Of a DNA stretch of 64,000 nucleotides, positions 51,800 to 60,126 are shown one piece after another (the stretch's first letter is position 1; each line of letters starts with the position of its first letter). Below the pieces are notes generated by a model. That model was not told where the DNA came from. It did not search any database and saw nothing but the letters and a program-made list of their open reading frames with translations. The position numbers were made by a program, and so were the translations under genes. The DNA is from Amycolatopsis vastitatis. Lineage in GTDB: Bacteria; Actinomycetota; Actinomycetes; Mycobacteriales; Pseudonocardiaceae. The DNA lies in assembly GCF_002234595.1 (NCBI RefSeq), contig NZ_NMUL01000006.1:62001-126000 (forward strand), read 5' to 3'.

Positions 51800-52312
51800 T
51801 CAACCCGACGCCGGCGCCCGCAGCGCTGCACGGGCCCGATCGACGAACCCCGGCCCCGGCCACAGCTGGTCAGCCTGCGGCAGCCGGTCGGCGAGATCCG
51901 GGTGCGGCACCGTCTTCGCGGCGTCCCGGATTTCGAGCACCTCCTTGCCCAGTTCGGCCCGCCGCTGCGGGGAACACCTGCGCCGGACCTCGTCCACGGC
52001 TGTGGGTCCTTCGTCGCGGACGTGCCGCCGGATCGCGCGGATGAGCCCGCCCAGCAGGCGCTCGAACCGGGTCTCCTGCGGCCCCGCGCCCTCCAGCTGC
52101 CGCATGAGGCGGTCCGCCTCGGCGAGATCGCCCTCACCGTCGAGGTAGGGCTCTTCGGCGACGGCGTGCCGGACCAGCTCGGCGATCAGGTGGTCGGCCA
52201 GGTCCTTGCGGTTCTCCGGGCTGCCCTGGCCGAGTTCGAGCTCGGTGCAGAGCCGGTCGAGCTCGCGGTGGTCGCCGGCGAGGACGGTCGTCAGGTCGGT
52301 CGCGCCGTTCAT
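51800..52312 (-). CDS. Hemerythrin-domain protein
   Basis: A 170-aa four-helix bundle protein. Diiron ligand candidates: LAGDHRELDRL (His15), LIAELVRHAVAEEPYL (His and Glu) and RRHVRDEG. Bacterial hemerythrins bind O2, NO or iron and often serve in oxidative stress. It has its own SigF-type promoter, back to back with that of the CYTH-CHAD gene. Confidence 0.9.
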   Translation of the reverse strand: MNGATDLTTVLAGDHRELDRLCTELELGQGSPENRKDLADHLIAELVRHAVAEEPYLDGEGDLAEADRLMRQLEGAGPQETRFERLLGGLIRAIRRHVRDEGPTAVDEVRRRCSPQRRAELGKEVLEIRDAAKTVPHPDLADRLPQADQLWPGPGFVDRARAALRAPASG

Positions 52313-52350
52313 GCACTCTCCTGGTCCGGACGTCGGGATTCCGGACCCGG

Positions 52351-52375
52351 ATACCCGCTGCTCGGACGCCGAATC
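52351..52375 (-). promoter_or_regulatory. SigF-type promoter of the hemerythrin gene
   Basis: On the minus strand GATT (52375-52372), 15-bp spacer, GGGTAT (52356-52351), 38 bp before the ATG. Confidence 0.6.
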
Positions 52376-52377
52376 CC

Positions 52378-52403
52378 GTGTCGGGCGGGGGCGGGCCGGG
52401 TAT
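52378..52403 (+). promoter_or_regulatory. SigF-type promoter of the CYTH-CHAD gene
   Basis: GTGT (52378-52381), 16-bp spacer, GGGTAT (52398-52403), 37 bp before the ATG. Its -35 is 2 bp from the hemerythrin -35. Confidence 0.6.
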
Positions 52404-52440
52404 TCCTCCCAGAAGGACCGGACTTCGAGGAGGACGAACC

Positions 52441-53958
52441 ATGGCAGCGCCGTCGTCGGTGACCGAGCGCGAGCGCAAGTACGAGATCGTCGCGGGCAGC
52501 GGCGTGCCCCGCCTGGTCGGCGTCGCAGGCGTCGAAAGCCAGGACGATCCGGTCGAGCAGGTTCTCGACGCGTCCTATTACGACACCGAAGGGTTCCGGC
52601 TGGCGCGCAGCGGGATCACGCTGCGGCGGCGGGTCGGCGGCTCCGACGCCGGCTGGCACCTCAAGCTGCCGGTCTCGGCGGACGAACGGCAGGAGCTCCA
52701 GCTCCCGCTGGGCGGCGACGCCCACAAGGTGCCCGGCAGGCTCCGGCGGCTGGTGCGGGCGTACACGCTGGGGGAGAAGCTGGTGCCGATCGCGCACCTG
52801 CGCACCGACCGGTTCGCCCACCGCCTCGCCGGCGACGGCGGCCGGACGATCGCGGTCCTTACCGACGACCACGTGACCGGGGAGGCGGGCGGGCCGGCTG
52901 CGCGGCTCGACGAGTGGCGCGAACTGGAGCTGGAGCTCGACCCCGGCACCGATCCCGGACGGCTCGAGGAGTTCGACCGGGCGCTCGCCGAGGCCGGTGC
53001 GTCGGCGTCGCCGTGGCCGTCGAAGCTGCGGCGCCTGATCGGCGACCGCGTGCCGTCGCCGCCCCGCCGCGGTAAGAAGCCATCGGCGGGCGACGTCGTG
53101 CTCACCTCGCTGCGGGAACACTACGGCCGGCTGTGCCGAGCGGACGTCGGGGTGCGGCTCGACGTCGACGACTCCGTGCACCAGATGCGCGTCGCGACCC
53201 GGAAGCTGCGCAGCACGCTCCGCACCTTCGGGTCCGTCGTCGACGAGCGGGATACGGCGCCGGTCGTGGCCGAGCTGAAGTGGCTCGGGCAGCAGCTGTC
53301 ACCGGCCAGGGACACCGAGGTCAGCGAGGAGCGGCTCGGCGAGCAGCTCGACGGCGTGCCCTCGGAACTGGTGTTCGGGCCGCTGCGCCAGTACCTCACC
53401 CGCTACTTCGCCCGCGAGGCCGAGGAAGCCCGCACCCGGGCGATGGCGGCGCTGACCGGCAAGCGCTACCTGGCGCTGCTGCGGGCCCTGGACGCCGTGC
53501 TGGAGGAACCGCCCCTGACCGCCAAGGCGCGCAAGCCCGCGAAGGCCGCCTTGCGCAAGCCGCTGCGCAAGGCGGCCCGGAAGCTGAGCCGCGCGCAAGC
53601 GGCGACCCGCGGCCTGGCAGGCGGCGAGCTCGAGCACGCCCTGCACGACGTCCGCAAGAAGGCGAAGCGGGCCCGCTACGCCGCCGACACCGTGAAGCCG
53701 GTGTACGGCAAGAAAGTCCGCAAGTGGCGCAAGAACGTGAAGGCCGTCCAGGTCACGTTGGGGGAGCACCAGGACACTGTGGTCGGCCGGGAGGTCCTCC
53801 ACCACCTCACCGTCGCCGGGCACGGCGAGGGGCAGAACACCTTCACGTTCGGGATGCTGTACGCCCAGGACGCCGGGCGGGCGGAGCGGCTGCGCGAGCG
53901 GTTCACCCACGAGTGGCGGCGGCTGCGGAAGGGCACCCGGCCCGGCTGGCTCGCCTGA
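52441..53958 (+). CDS. CYTH and CHAD domain protein
   Basis: A 505-aa protein: N-terminal CYTH (triphosphate tunnel) domain, about 5-200, with ERERKYE as the ExExK signature; C-terminal CHAD domain, about 215-500, His-rich and Lys/Arg-rich helices (DDSVHQMRVATRKLRSTLR; HDVRKKAKRARYAADTVKPV). CYTH enzymes hydrolyse inorganic triphosphate and CHAD binds polyphosphate, so the protein probably works on polyphosphate granules. SigF-type promoter. Start supported by the GAGGAGG ribosome-binding site. Confidence 0.94.
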   Translation: MAAPSSVTERERKYEIVAGSGVPRLVGVAGVESQDDPVEQVLDASYYDTEGFRLARSGITLRRRVGGSDAGWHLKLPVSADERQELQLPLGGDAHKVPGRLRRLVRAYTLGEKLVPIAHLRTDRFAHRLAGDGGRTIAVLTDDHVTGEAGGPAARLDEWRELELELDPGTDPGRLEEFDRALAEAGASASPWPSKLRRLIGDRVPSPPRRGKKPSAGDVVLTSLREHYGRLCRADVGVRLDVDDSVHQMRVATRKLRSTLRTFGSVVDERDTAPVVAELKWLGQQLSPARDTEVSEERLGEQLDGVPSELVFGPLRQYLTRYFAREAEEARTRAMAALTGKRYLALLRALDAVLEEPPLTAKARKPAKAALRKPLRKAARKLSRAQAATRGLAGGELEHALHDVRKKAKRARYAADTVKPVYGKKVRKWRKNVKAVQVTLGEHQDTVVGREVLHHLTVAGHGEGQNTFTFGMLYAQDAGRAERLRERFTHEWRRLRKGTRPGWLA

Positions 53959-53959
53959 G

Positions 53960-54055
53960 CTCAAAGCGCCCCAATGTGGCGTTGGTTGCGTCCAACGCAC
54001 CGAACGCCACATTGGGTGCGCTGGACGCACCGAACGCCACATTGGGGCGCTTGAG
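53960..54055. repeat. Inverted/direct repeat element, family B
   Basis: CTCAAAGCGCCCCAATGTGG begins the left arm (53960-53983). The right arm AACGCCACATTGGGGCGCTTGAG (54033-54055; last 3 bases complete the arm) is its reverse complement with one indel. An extra direct copy (AACGCCACATTGGGTGCG) lies at 54003, 30 bp before the right arm. It fills the gap between the convergent CYTH-CHAD and sigma factor genes and could terminate both. Confidence 0.75.
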
Positions 54056-54075
54056 GAGCGGCGGGAGCGGCGGCC

Positions 54076-54867
54076 CTAGGCTTCGCCGGTGAGCTTCCCG
54101 CGCAGCTGCTCCAGGGTCTGCGACAGCAGCCGGGAGACGTGCATCTGGGAGATGCCGACGCGGTCGGCGATCTGGGTCTGGGTCAGCCCGCCGAAGAAGC
54201 GCATGACCAGGATGGCGCGCTCGCGCTTCGGCAGCTCCTGCAGCAGCGGCTGGAGGGCCTCGTGGTTCTCCACCATGGCCATCTCGTGGTCCGGTTCCCC
54301 CATGGTGTCCGCCAGCGAAAGGGCCTCGGCGTCGTCGTGCACCGGCTTGTCGACCGACAGCGCCTGGTAGGCGTTGCCGGCGAGGAGACCTTCGCGGACC
54401 TCTTCGACGTCCAGGTTCAGGTGCTCGGCCAGCTCGGTCGGCGTCGGGGCCCGGCCCAGGCGCTGCGAGAGCACCGCCGAACCCTGGCTCAGCGACAGGT
54501 GCAGCTCCTTGAGCCGGCGGGGGACCCGGACGGACCAGCCGGTGTCCCGGAAGTGGCGCCGGACCTCGCCCATGATCGTCGGCACGGCGAAGGACAGGAA
54601 GTCGTGGCCCCGGGCGGGGTCGAACCGGTCGACGGCGTTGATCAGGCCGATCCGCGCCACCTGGACCAGGTCCTCCCGGGGCTCGCCGCGGCCGGAGAAG
54701 CGGGTCGCGATGTGCTCGGCGAGCGGGAGCAGCTCGGTCACCAGCTTGCTGCGGACGGCGTCGCGCCGCGGGTCGTCCGGGCCGAGCTCGCCCAGCTCCT
54801 CGAACAGCGGTTCGCAGTGGGCGTATTCGTCCGGGCGGTGGAGGAGGGTTTTCCGCTCGCCGCTCAC
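54076..54867 (-). CDS. sigF: SigB/SigF-family RNA polymerase sigma factor
   Basis: A 263-aa group 3 sigma factor. Region 2: SRGEPREDLVQVARIGLINAVDRFDP-like core (EDLVQVARIGLINAV) and FAVPTIMGEVRRHFRDTGWS; region 3: RRLKELHLSLSQGSAVLSQRLGR; region 4 HTH: LTQTQIADRVGISQMHVSRLLSQTL. This matches mycobacterial SigF. It overlaps the anti-sigma gene by 4 bp, and the pair carries a SigF-type promoter of its own, so positive autoregulation is predicted. Target promoters of the right type occur throughout the neighbouring 15 kb. Confidence 0.94.
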   Translation of the reverse strand: MSGERKTLLHRPDEYAHCEPLFEELGELGPDDPRRDAVRSKLVTELLPLAEHIATRFSGRGEPREDLVQVARIGLINAVDRFDPARGHDFLSFAVPTIMGEVRRHFRDTGWSVRVPRRLKELHLSLSQGSAVLSQRLGRAPTPTELAEHLNLDVEEVREGLLAGNAYQALSVDKPVHDDAEALSLADTMGEPDHEMAMVENHEALQPLLQELPKRERAILVMRFFGGLTQTQIADRVGISQMHVSRLLSQTLEQLRGKLTGEA

Positions 54868-55313
54868 GCGCTCGTTCCCGGGTTCAGCACCAGCTCGATC
54901 GTGACGATGCCCGCGCCTCCACCGGGAAGGACGTCGCAGTGCGCGGTCACCGACCGGCTCAGGGTGGTCAGGACGTGCCAGCCGAACGTGCGGTCGCTCG
55001 GCGGCCGCGGGTCGCTCGAGCGGGTGGAAACGATGACGTGGAGGCCGTCGGGGGCCAGGCGGAAGCGGCAGTGCAGCTGGGTGCCGAGCTCGGCCAGCTG
55101 GACGAGCTGCGCGCAGGCCTCGTCGACCGCCATCTTGGCGTCGGCGATGGCGTCGAGCCCGAAGTCCGCGCGGGAGACCACGCCGTGCGTGAGCATGCGG
55201 ACCAGCGGGATCTGCTCCGCCATCGCGGGCAGCCGCAGCTCCACCAGTTCGTCGAGCAGCTCGTCGATGGTCGGCTTGCCGCCGGCCAAGCCGCCCCTTC
55301 GCGTTTCTTCCAT
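54864..55313 (-). CDS. rsbW: RsbW/UsfX-type anti-sigma factor (HATPase fold)
   Basis: A 149-aa protein like mycobacterial UsfX, the SigF antagonist: RLPAMAEQIPLVRMLTHGVV, DAIADAKMAVDEACAQLVQL (N-box region, with Gln where many kinases have Asn) and FGWHVLTTLSRSVTAH. It sequesters the sigma factor encoded directly downstream. The start at 55313 is chosen because the SigF-type -10 box lies 11 bp upstream, making this transcript nearly leaderless. An in-frame GTG at 55379, overlapping the stop of the upstream gene by 4 bp, would give a 171-residue form from a longer transcript; both may be used. Confidence 0.88.
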   Translation of the reverse strand: MEETRRGGLAGGKPTIDELLDELVELRLPAMAEQIPLVRMLTHGVVSRADFGLDAIADAKMAVDEACAQLVQLAELGTQLHCRFRLAPDGLHVIVSTRSSDPRPPSDRTFGWHVLTTLSRSVTAHCDVLPGGGAGIVTIELVLNPGTSA

Positions 55314-55323
55314 GCTGGAGGTA

Positions 55324-55349
55324 CTACCCATCTGGGCGAATGCTGACAC
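55324..55349 (-). promoter_or_regulatory. Autoregulatory SigF-type promoter of the rsbW-sigF operon
   Basis: On the minus strand GTGT (55349-55346), 16-bp spacer, GGGTAG (55329-55324), then 10 bases and the ATG at 55313. Placement matches the autoregulated usfX promoter of mycobacteria. Confidence 0.6.
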
Positions 55350-55375
55350 TTCGTGTTCAGGGATTTCGGGGATCG

Positions 55376-55705
55376 TCACCGGCCCAGCGCCCGTTCGAGT
55401 TCCTTCTTGGTCATCGTCGACCGGCCGTTGATGTTCCGCTTCTTCGCTTCGTTGTAGAGCTGGTCCTTCGTCGGGCCGCCCGGGCCCTTGCGGTTGCCGG
55501 ACCGCTCACCGCCACGCTGCTGCGGCGACTTGTCTTTCACCGACGTCTTGCTGGCTTGTCGCGACTCACCCGACTGGGCACGGTTCTTGTTCACCGTCCT
55601 GGCCGCGATCTCCTTGGCCCGCTTGGTGCTCGCTCCGCGGTCCTCGGCCGAGTCCTTGACGTGCTCGTACTGGCGTTCGCGCTTGCCGCTCCACGACTGA
55701 GGCAT
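55376..55705 (-). CDS. Small basic protein with Rho-N-like C-terminal motif
   Basis: A 109-aa, highly charged, largely disordered protein: SWSGKRERQYEHVKDSAEDR at the start, then KRAKEIAARTVNKNRAQSGE, and at the end a Rho N-terminal/SAP-like helical motif (TKDQLYNEAKKRNINGRSTM, then KKELERAL). Known in databases as plasmid-stabilisation-like, but nothing here indicates a plasmid. SigF-type promoter immediately upstream. A similar SKSDLDKLAREQGVKGRSKM motif ends Ku2 at 61.6 kb. Confidence 0.85.
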   Translation of the reverse strand: MPQSWSGKRERQYEHVKDSAEDRGASTKRAKEIAARTVNKNRAQSGESRQASKTSVKDKSPQQRGGERSGNRKGPGGPTKDQLYNEAKKRNINGRSTMTKKELERALGR

Positions 55706-55732
55706 GTCCGCTCCCTTCGGCTCGTGGGGCGG

Positions 55733-55757
55733 GTACCCGCTTGATCACGGGACAAAC
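55733..55757 (-). promoter_or_regulatory. SigF-type promoter of the Rho-N-like gene
   Basis: On the minus strand GTTT (55757-55754), 15-bp spacer, GGGTAC (55738-55733), 27 bp before the ATG. Likely also reads through into rsbW-sigF. Confidence 0.65.
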
Positions 55758-55770
55758 GTGCGACCGGCCG

Positions 55771-55795
55771 GTTACTCACCGCGCGGGACGGGTAC
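55771..55795 (+). promoter_or_regulatory. SigF-type promoter of the F420-dependent oxidoreductase gene
   Basis: GTTA (55771-55774), 15-bp spacer, GGGTAC (55790-55795), 29 bp before the ATG; divergent from the 55733-55757 promoter. Confidence 0.6.
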
Positions 55796-55824
55796 GCGGT
55801 GAGCTGACCCGAGAGGAGGCGCCG

Positions 55825-56790
55825 ATGCGGATCGGCTACACCCTGATGACCGAGCAGGCGGGACCGAACGACCTGGTCCGGTTCGCCGCCGGGGCGGAAC
55901 AGGCGGGCTTCGACTTCGAGGTCATGAGCGACCACTACTCGCCTTGGCTGGACGAACAGGGCCACGCGCCGTACGCCTGGAGCGTGCTGGGCGCGGTCAC
56001 GCAGACCACCGAACGCGTCGAGCTGATGACCTACGTGACCTGCCCGACCATGCGCTACCACCCCGCGGTGGTGGCGCAGAAGGCCGCGACCGTGCAGGCG
56101 CTCTCCGGCGGCCGGTTCACGCTGGGGCTCGGCGCGGGCGAGAACCTCAACGAGCACGTCGTCGGCCGCGGCTGGCCACCGGCCAACGTCCGGCACGACA
56201 TGCTCGCCGAGGCCGTGCAGATCATCGGCGGCCTGTTCGACGGCGGGTATTTCGACTACGAGGGCAAGCACTTCCGCGTCGACTCGGCGAAGCTGTGGGA
56301 CCTGCCGGACAAGCGAGTCCCGATCGGGGTCGCGGTGTCCGGTTCGCAGTCGGTCCGGCGGTTCGCCCCGGTCGCCGACGTGATGATCGCCGTCGAGCCG
56401 AAGGCGGAGCTGTCGAGTGAGTGGGACGCGACGAAGCTCGGCGGCGCGCCCAGCCGCAAGGTCGGGCAGCTGCCGGTGTCGTGGGGCACCGACCGCGACG
56501 CCGCCGTGAAGCGCGCGCACGAGCAGTTCCGCTGGTTCGCCGGCGGCTGGAAGGTCAACGCCGAGCTGCCGGGTCCGGCCGGGTTCGCCGGGGCCACCCA
56601 GTTCGTCCGCGAGGACGACGTCGCCGGCTCGATCCCGTGCGGCCCGGATGCCGAGGCGATCGTCGAGAGCGTTCGCGAGTTCGAGAAGGCGGGCTTCACC
56701 GACGTCGCCCTGGTCCAGATCGGCGGCGACCAGCAGGACGGCTTCCTCGACTTCGCGGAGAAGGAGCTGCTGCCGGCCCTGCGCGGGTGA
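55825..56790 (+). CDS. F420-dependent LLM-class oxidoreductase
   Basis: A 321-aa luciferase-like TIM-barrel protein: RIGYTLMTEQAGPNDLVRFA, FDFEVMSDHYSPWLDEQGHA, LGLGAGENLNEHVVGRGWPP, features of the F420-dependent glucose-6-phosphate dehydrogenase-like subgroup (TIGR03557 type). It should use reduced F420 rather than FMN; substrate unknown. RBS GAGGAGG. SigF-type promoter. Suggests that F420 redox chemistry is part of the stress response. Confidence 0.9.
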   Translation: MRIGYTLMTEQAGPNDLVRFAAGAEQAGFDFEVMSDHYSPWLDEQGHAPYAWSVLGAVTQTTERVELMTYVTCPTMRYHPAVVAQKAATVQALSGGRFTLGLGAGENLNEHVVGRGWPPANVRHDMLAEAVQIIGGLFDGGYFDYEGKHFRVDSAKLWDLPDKRVPIGVAVSGSQSVRRFAPVADVMIAVEPKAELSSEWDATKLGGAPSRKVGQLPVSWGTDRDAAVKRAHEQFRWFAGGWKVNAELPGPAGFAGATQFVREDDVAGSIPCGPDAEAIVESVREFEKAGFTDVALVQIGGDQQDGFLDFAEKELLPALRG

Positions 56791-56871
56791 TTTCCACCCG
56801 TTCGGGGTAGGGCGGATCGTGGCCGAAGGGAGTAATACGCGCAGTAAGGGGCAGGACAGCGGGAGGTGCGG

Positions 56872-58653
56872 ATGACCGAGGTGAAGCCGGCGCCGACCCT
56901 GCAGGCGGTGCCGTTGGCGGTGGCGCGACGCGGCCCCAAGGGCGGGACGCTGCTGGCCCTGATGCGGACCACGGACCCGAAGCAGATCGGGCTGCTGTAC
57001 CTGGTGACGTCGTTCCTGTTCTTCATGGCGGGCGGCGCGATGGCCCTGCTGATGCGCGGGGAGCTGGCCCGGCCGGGGCTGCAGTTCCTCTCGCCGGAGC
57101 AGTACAACCAGCTGTTCACCATGCACGGCACGATCATGCTGCTGCTCTACGCCACCCCGAACCTGTTCGGGTTCGCCAACTACATCCTGCCGCTGCAGAT
57201 CGGCGCGCCGGACGTCGCGTTCCCGCGGCTCAACGGGTTCGCCTACTGGCTCTACCTGTTCGGCGGGCTGATCGTGATCAGCTCGTTCCTCACCCCCGGC
57301 GGCGCCCCGGACTTCGGGTGGACGGCCTACACGCCGCTGTCGAACGCCATCCACTCGCCGGGCGTCGGCGGTGACCTGTGGATCATGGGCCTGATCGTGT
57401 CGGGGCTCGGCACCATCCTCGGCGCGGTCAACATGACCACCACGATCGTCACCCTGCGCGCGCCCGGGATGACGATGTGGCGGCTGCCGCTGTTCACCTG
57501 GAACATCCTGTTCACCGCCATCCTCATCCTGCTGGCGTTCCCGATCCTGACGGCCGCGCTGTTCGGCCTGGAGGCGGACCGCCGGCTCGGCGCGCACGTG
57601 TTCGACCCCGAAAACGGCGGGGCGATCATGTTCCAGCACCTGTTCTGGTTCTTCGGCCACCCCGAGGTCTACATCGTCGCCCTGCCGTACTTCGGGATCG
57701 TCACCGAGATCGTGCCGGTGTTCAGCCGGAAACCGCTGTACGGCTACCGGCTGATGGTGTTCGCGACAATCGCGATCACCGGGCTGTCGGCGACGGTGTG
57801 GGCGCACCACATGTTCGCCACCGGCGCCGTCCTGCTGCCGTTCTTCTCGATCCTCACCTTCTTCATCGCGGTGCCGACCGGGATCAAGTTCTTCAACTGG
57901 ATCGGCACCATGTGGAAGGGGAACCTGAGCTTCGAGACGCCGATGCTGTGGTCGGTCGGGTTCATGGTGACCTTCCTGTTCGGTGGCCTCACGGGCGTCA
58001 TCCTCGCCTCGCCGCCGCTGGACTTCCACGTGACCGACTCGTACTTCGTCGTCGCGCACTTCCACTACGTGCTGTTCGGCACGATCGTGTTCGCCACCTT
58101 CGCCGGGATCTACTTCTGGTTCCCGAAGATGACCGGCCGGATGCTCGACGAGCGGCTCGGCAAGTGGCATTTCTGGACGACGTTCATCGGCTTCCACACG
58201 ACGTTCCTCATCCAGCACTGGCTGGGCGACATGGGCATGCCGCGCCGCTACGCGGACTACCTGTCCACCGACGGGTTCACGACGCTGAACACCATCTCGA
58301 CGATCGGCGCGTTCATCCTGGGCGCGTCGACGCTGCCGTTCATCTGGAACGTGGTGAAGAGCTACCGGTACGGCGAGCAGGTCCTGGTCGACGACCCGTG
58401 GGGGTTCGGCAACTCCCTCGAGTGGGCCACCACCTGCCCGCCGCCCCGGCACAACTTCCTCGACCTGCCGCGGATCCGCTCGGAGCGGCCGGCGTTCGAG
58501 CTGCACCACCCGGAGGTCGTGGAGCGGCTGCTGGAAGAGCGGTACGTGCGGTCTAAGCGGGCGCGGGCTCGGGCCGATGGGCGGACAGGACCAGCCGCCG
58601 ATCCGCTTCCGTCACGCGGAGGGCACGCCGGACCATCGGGTTCGTCCCGGTGA
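56872..58653 (+). CDS. ctaD: Cytochrome c oxidase subunit I (orphan copy)
   Basis: A 593-aa heme-copper oxidase core subunit with 12 hydrophobic helices. Heme and CuB ligands are present: [26 protein letters not shown] (His-Glu-x-x-Tyr), VWAHHMF and HFHYVLFG. It couples O2 reduction to proton pumping. No subunit II, III or IV gene is adjacent, so it is an extra CtaD working with subunits encoded elsewhere. The last ~34 residues are a hydrophilic Arg/Gly/Pro tail unlike normal CtaD ends, encoded over the 3' end of the opposing STAS gene. RBS GGGAGG; a weak SigF-like motif (56785-56810) overlaps the previous stop. Confidence 0.93.
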   Translation: MTEVKPAPTLQAVPLAVARRGPKGGTLLALMRTTDPKQIGLLYLVTSFLFFMAGGAMALLMRGELARPGLQFLSPEQYNQLFTMHGTIMLLLYATPNLFGFANYILPLQIGAPDVAFPRLNGFAYWLYLFGGLIVISSFLTPGGAPDFGWTAYTPLSNAIHSPGVGGDLWIMGLIVSGLGTILGAVNMTTTIVTLRAPGMTMWRLPLFTWNILFTAILILLAFPILTAALFGLEADRRLGAHVFDPENGGAIMFQHLFWFFGHPEVYIVALPYFGIVTEIVPVFSRKPLYGYRLMVFATIAITGLSATVWAHHMFATGAVLLPFFSILTFFIAVPTGIKFFNWIGTMWKGNLSFETPMLWSVGFMVTFLFGGLTGVILASPPLDFHVTDSYFVVAHFHYVLFGTIVFATFAGIYFWFPKMTGRMLDERLGKWHFWTTFIGFHTTFLIQHWLGDMGMPRRYADYLSTDGFTTLNTISTIGAFILGASTLPFIWNVVKSYRYGEQVLVDDPWGFGNSLEWATTCPPPRHNFLDLPRIRSERPAFELHHPEVVERLLEERYVRSKRARARADGRTGPAADPLPSRGGHAGPSGSSR

Positions 58654-58918
58654 CCACGAGCAGATCGGTGCCGTTCTGCTCGGCCTGGAGCGCCGCGTGA
58701 AGCAGCACGCGGACGCCCGCCACGCCCAGGAAGTCCACTTCGGACAGATCGACGGTCAGCCGTTCGGGCGTCGCCCACAGGCGGTCGGAAAGCAGTGCGG
58801 CCAGGTCGCCCGCCGTGGCGCTGTCGAGGTCACCGCGCGCGGTCACCAGGACCGCGTGCGGAGCCGGCCACGCCGTGCGCAGCCGGAGGGCCGGGTGCCG
58901 GGCTCGGGGAAGGTTCAT
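58553..58918 (-). CDS. STAS-domain anti-sigma factor antagonist
   Basis: A 121-aa STAS protein: [20 protein letters not shown], then [20 protein letters not shown]; the usual phosphorylatable Ser/Thr is replaced around LGVAGV, so it may not be switched off by phosphorylation. Start at 58918 ([14 protein letters not shown]). Its 3' 101 bp overlap the ctaD tail in antisense. Probably another input to the RsbW-SigF partner switch. Confidence 0.87.
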   Translation of the reverse strand: MNLPRARHPALRLRTAWPAPHAVLVTARGDLDSATAGDLAALLSDRLWATPERLTVDLSEVDFLGVAGVRVLLHAALQAEQNGTDLLVVTGTNPMVRRALRVTEADRRLVLSAHRPEPAPA

Positions 58919-59221
58919 GTCGGTTCGCCGCCGTCCTGGGGATGGTGCGCGACCGGGCTGCCGCGCTCTCGAGGGGAATCGAGGTCGGCTGCTGGGTTGA
59001 ACCGTCACCCGAGCCTAATCGCGTGCTGAGGGCCCGCAACCGACGTTGCTCCGAATGGACGTGCGGCGCGCCGCAGCCGTGACCGCTCGTGCCCGGGACG
59101 GACGGGATGCAGTAATCTCCCGCTGGACCCGTTAAAGCGCTAGCGGCCCACTAGTGGCGCGCGCCCGGGTCCTCCCTGGTCCTCCAGCGCCCCGAGCACA
59201 AGAATGAGGGGCGTCACCAGG
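58919..59221. other. Divergent regulatory region between the STAS and GAF-ANTAR genes
   Basis: No gene seen. Near 59138 two adjacent palindromes occur: CGCTAGCG (59138-59145) and CCACTAGTGG (59148-59157), a possible operator for the GAF-ANTAR gene. No GNNT-N15-GGGTA promoter was found here. Confidence 0.5.
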
Positions 59222-59950
59222 ATGACGGGCGGCCATGAGCAGCTCACCGCGCGGCTCGACGAAGTCACGGTCGCGATGGAGTCGCTGACCGCGATGCTGG
59301 ACACCGAGCTCGACCTCGGCCAGATGCTGCAGGCGGTGTGCGACCACGCGGTGCAGGTGGTGCCGGGGGCCGACATGGCGAGCATCACCCTGGTGCGTGA
59401 AGGCGTGCCGGAAACGGTCGCCAGCACCGACCAGCGGGCGGTGAACTTCGACCGCGAGCAGTACCGGATCGGGGACGGGCCGTGCCTGCGGGCCGCCGAA
59501 ACCGGGCAGCCGGTCCGGGTCGGCGTCGGAGCGGTGGGGGACCTGTGGCCGCAGTTCGTGACGTCGGCCGAACAGCTCGGCGTCGCCAGCTTCCTCGCCG
59601 CGCCGCTGACGGTGGACGAGGACATGTCCGGCGCGGTGAACCTCTTCGGGTTCGGCGAACACGGGTTCAGCGAGCTGGGGACGAAGATCCTCGAGCTGTA
59701 CACCGCGACGGTGGTGATCGGCCTGCGCAGCGCCCGGCGGTACTTCGCGGCGCGCGAGCTGGTCGACCAGCTCAACCGGGCGCTGGAGACCCGCGCGGTG
59801 ATCGACCAGGCCAAGGGGATCCTCATGGCGGCGCACCGCATCACGGCGGAGGAAGCGTTCCAGCGTCTGGTGAAGCGCTCTCAGGACGGCAACCGCAAGC
59901 TCCACGAGGTGGCGGCGGAGTTCGTGGCGGCGGTCGCGACCACCACCTGA
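59222..59950 (+). CDS. GAF-ANTAR RNA-binding antiterminator
   Basis: A 242-aa protein: an N-terminal helix, GAF domain (about 35-165; VVPGADMASITLVREGVPET; YRIGDGPCLRAAETGQ) and C-terminal ANTAR domain (about 180-235; AVIDQAKGILMAAHRITAEEAFQRLVKRSQ). Predicted to bind mRNA leader hairpins. ATG 59222 chosen; ATG 59204, six codons earlier, is possible. Its 3' end is followed at once by the 21-bp repeat array. Confidence 0.9.
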   Translation: MTGGHEQLTARLDEVTVAMESLTAMLDTELDLGQMLQAVCDHAVQVVPGADMASITLVREGVPETVASTDQRAVNFDREQYRIGDGPCLRAAETGQPVRVGVGAVGDLWPQFVTSAEQLGVASFLAAPLTVDEDMSGAVNLFGFGEHGFSELGTKILELYTATVVIGLRSARRYFAARELVDQLNRALETRAVIDQAKGILMAAHRITAEEAFQRLVKRSQDGNRKLHEVAAEFVAAVATTT

Positions 59951-59969
59951 CCCGGCCCGCGACGGCCGG

Positions 59970-60122
59970 TTCGCGTACCCGGAGGGTCGGACGGCGTACC
60001 TGCAGGGTCGGTTCGCGTACCTGGAGGGTCGGACGGCGAGCCGACCGTCCGGGTACGCGAGCCGACCGCTTGGGTACGCGAGTCGGCGGTCCGGGTACGC
60101 GAGCCGACCGCCTGGGTACGCG
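59970..60122. repeat. Inverted array of seven 21-bp-spaced units, family C
   Basis: Left arm: three CGCGTACCYGSAGGGTCGG units, with the TACC step at 59976, 59997 and 60018. Right arm: four inverted GGGTACGCGAGYCGRCSG units, with GGGTAC at 60051, 60072, 60093 and 60114. Every neighbouring pair in an arm is exactly 21 bp apart. It occupies nearly all of the gap between the convergent GAF-ANTAR gene (stop 59950) and the zinc-ribbon gene (stop 60127). Confidence 0.85.
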
Positions 60123-60126
60123 GGGG

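Noticed and set aside
55591..58509. 972-codon minus-strand frame opposite the F420 and ctaD genes
   Set aside because: Antisense shadow; the genuine plus-strand proteins carry all conserved motifs.
59970..60122. CRISPR array
   Set aside because: Units are about 21 bp in total, inverted in two arms, and have no unique spacers; no cas genes.
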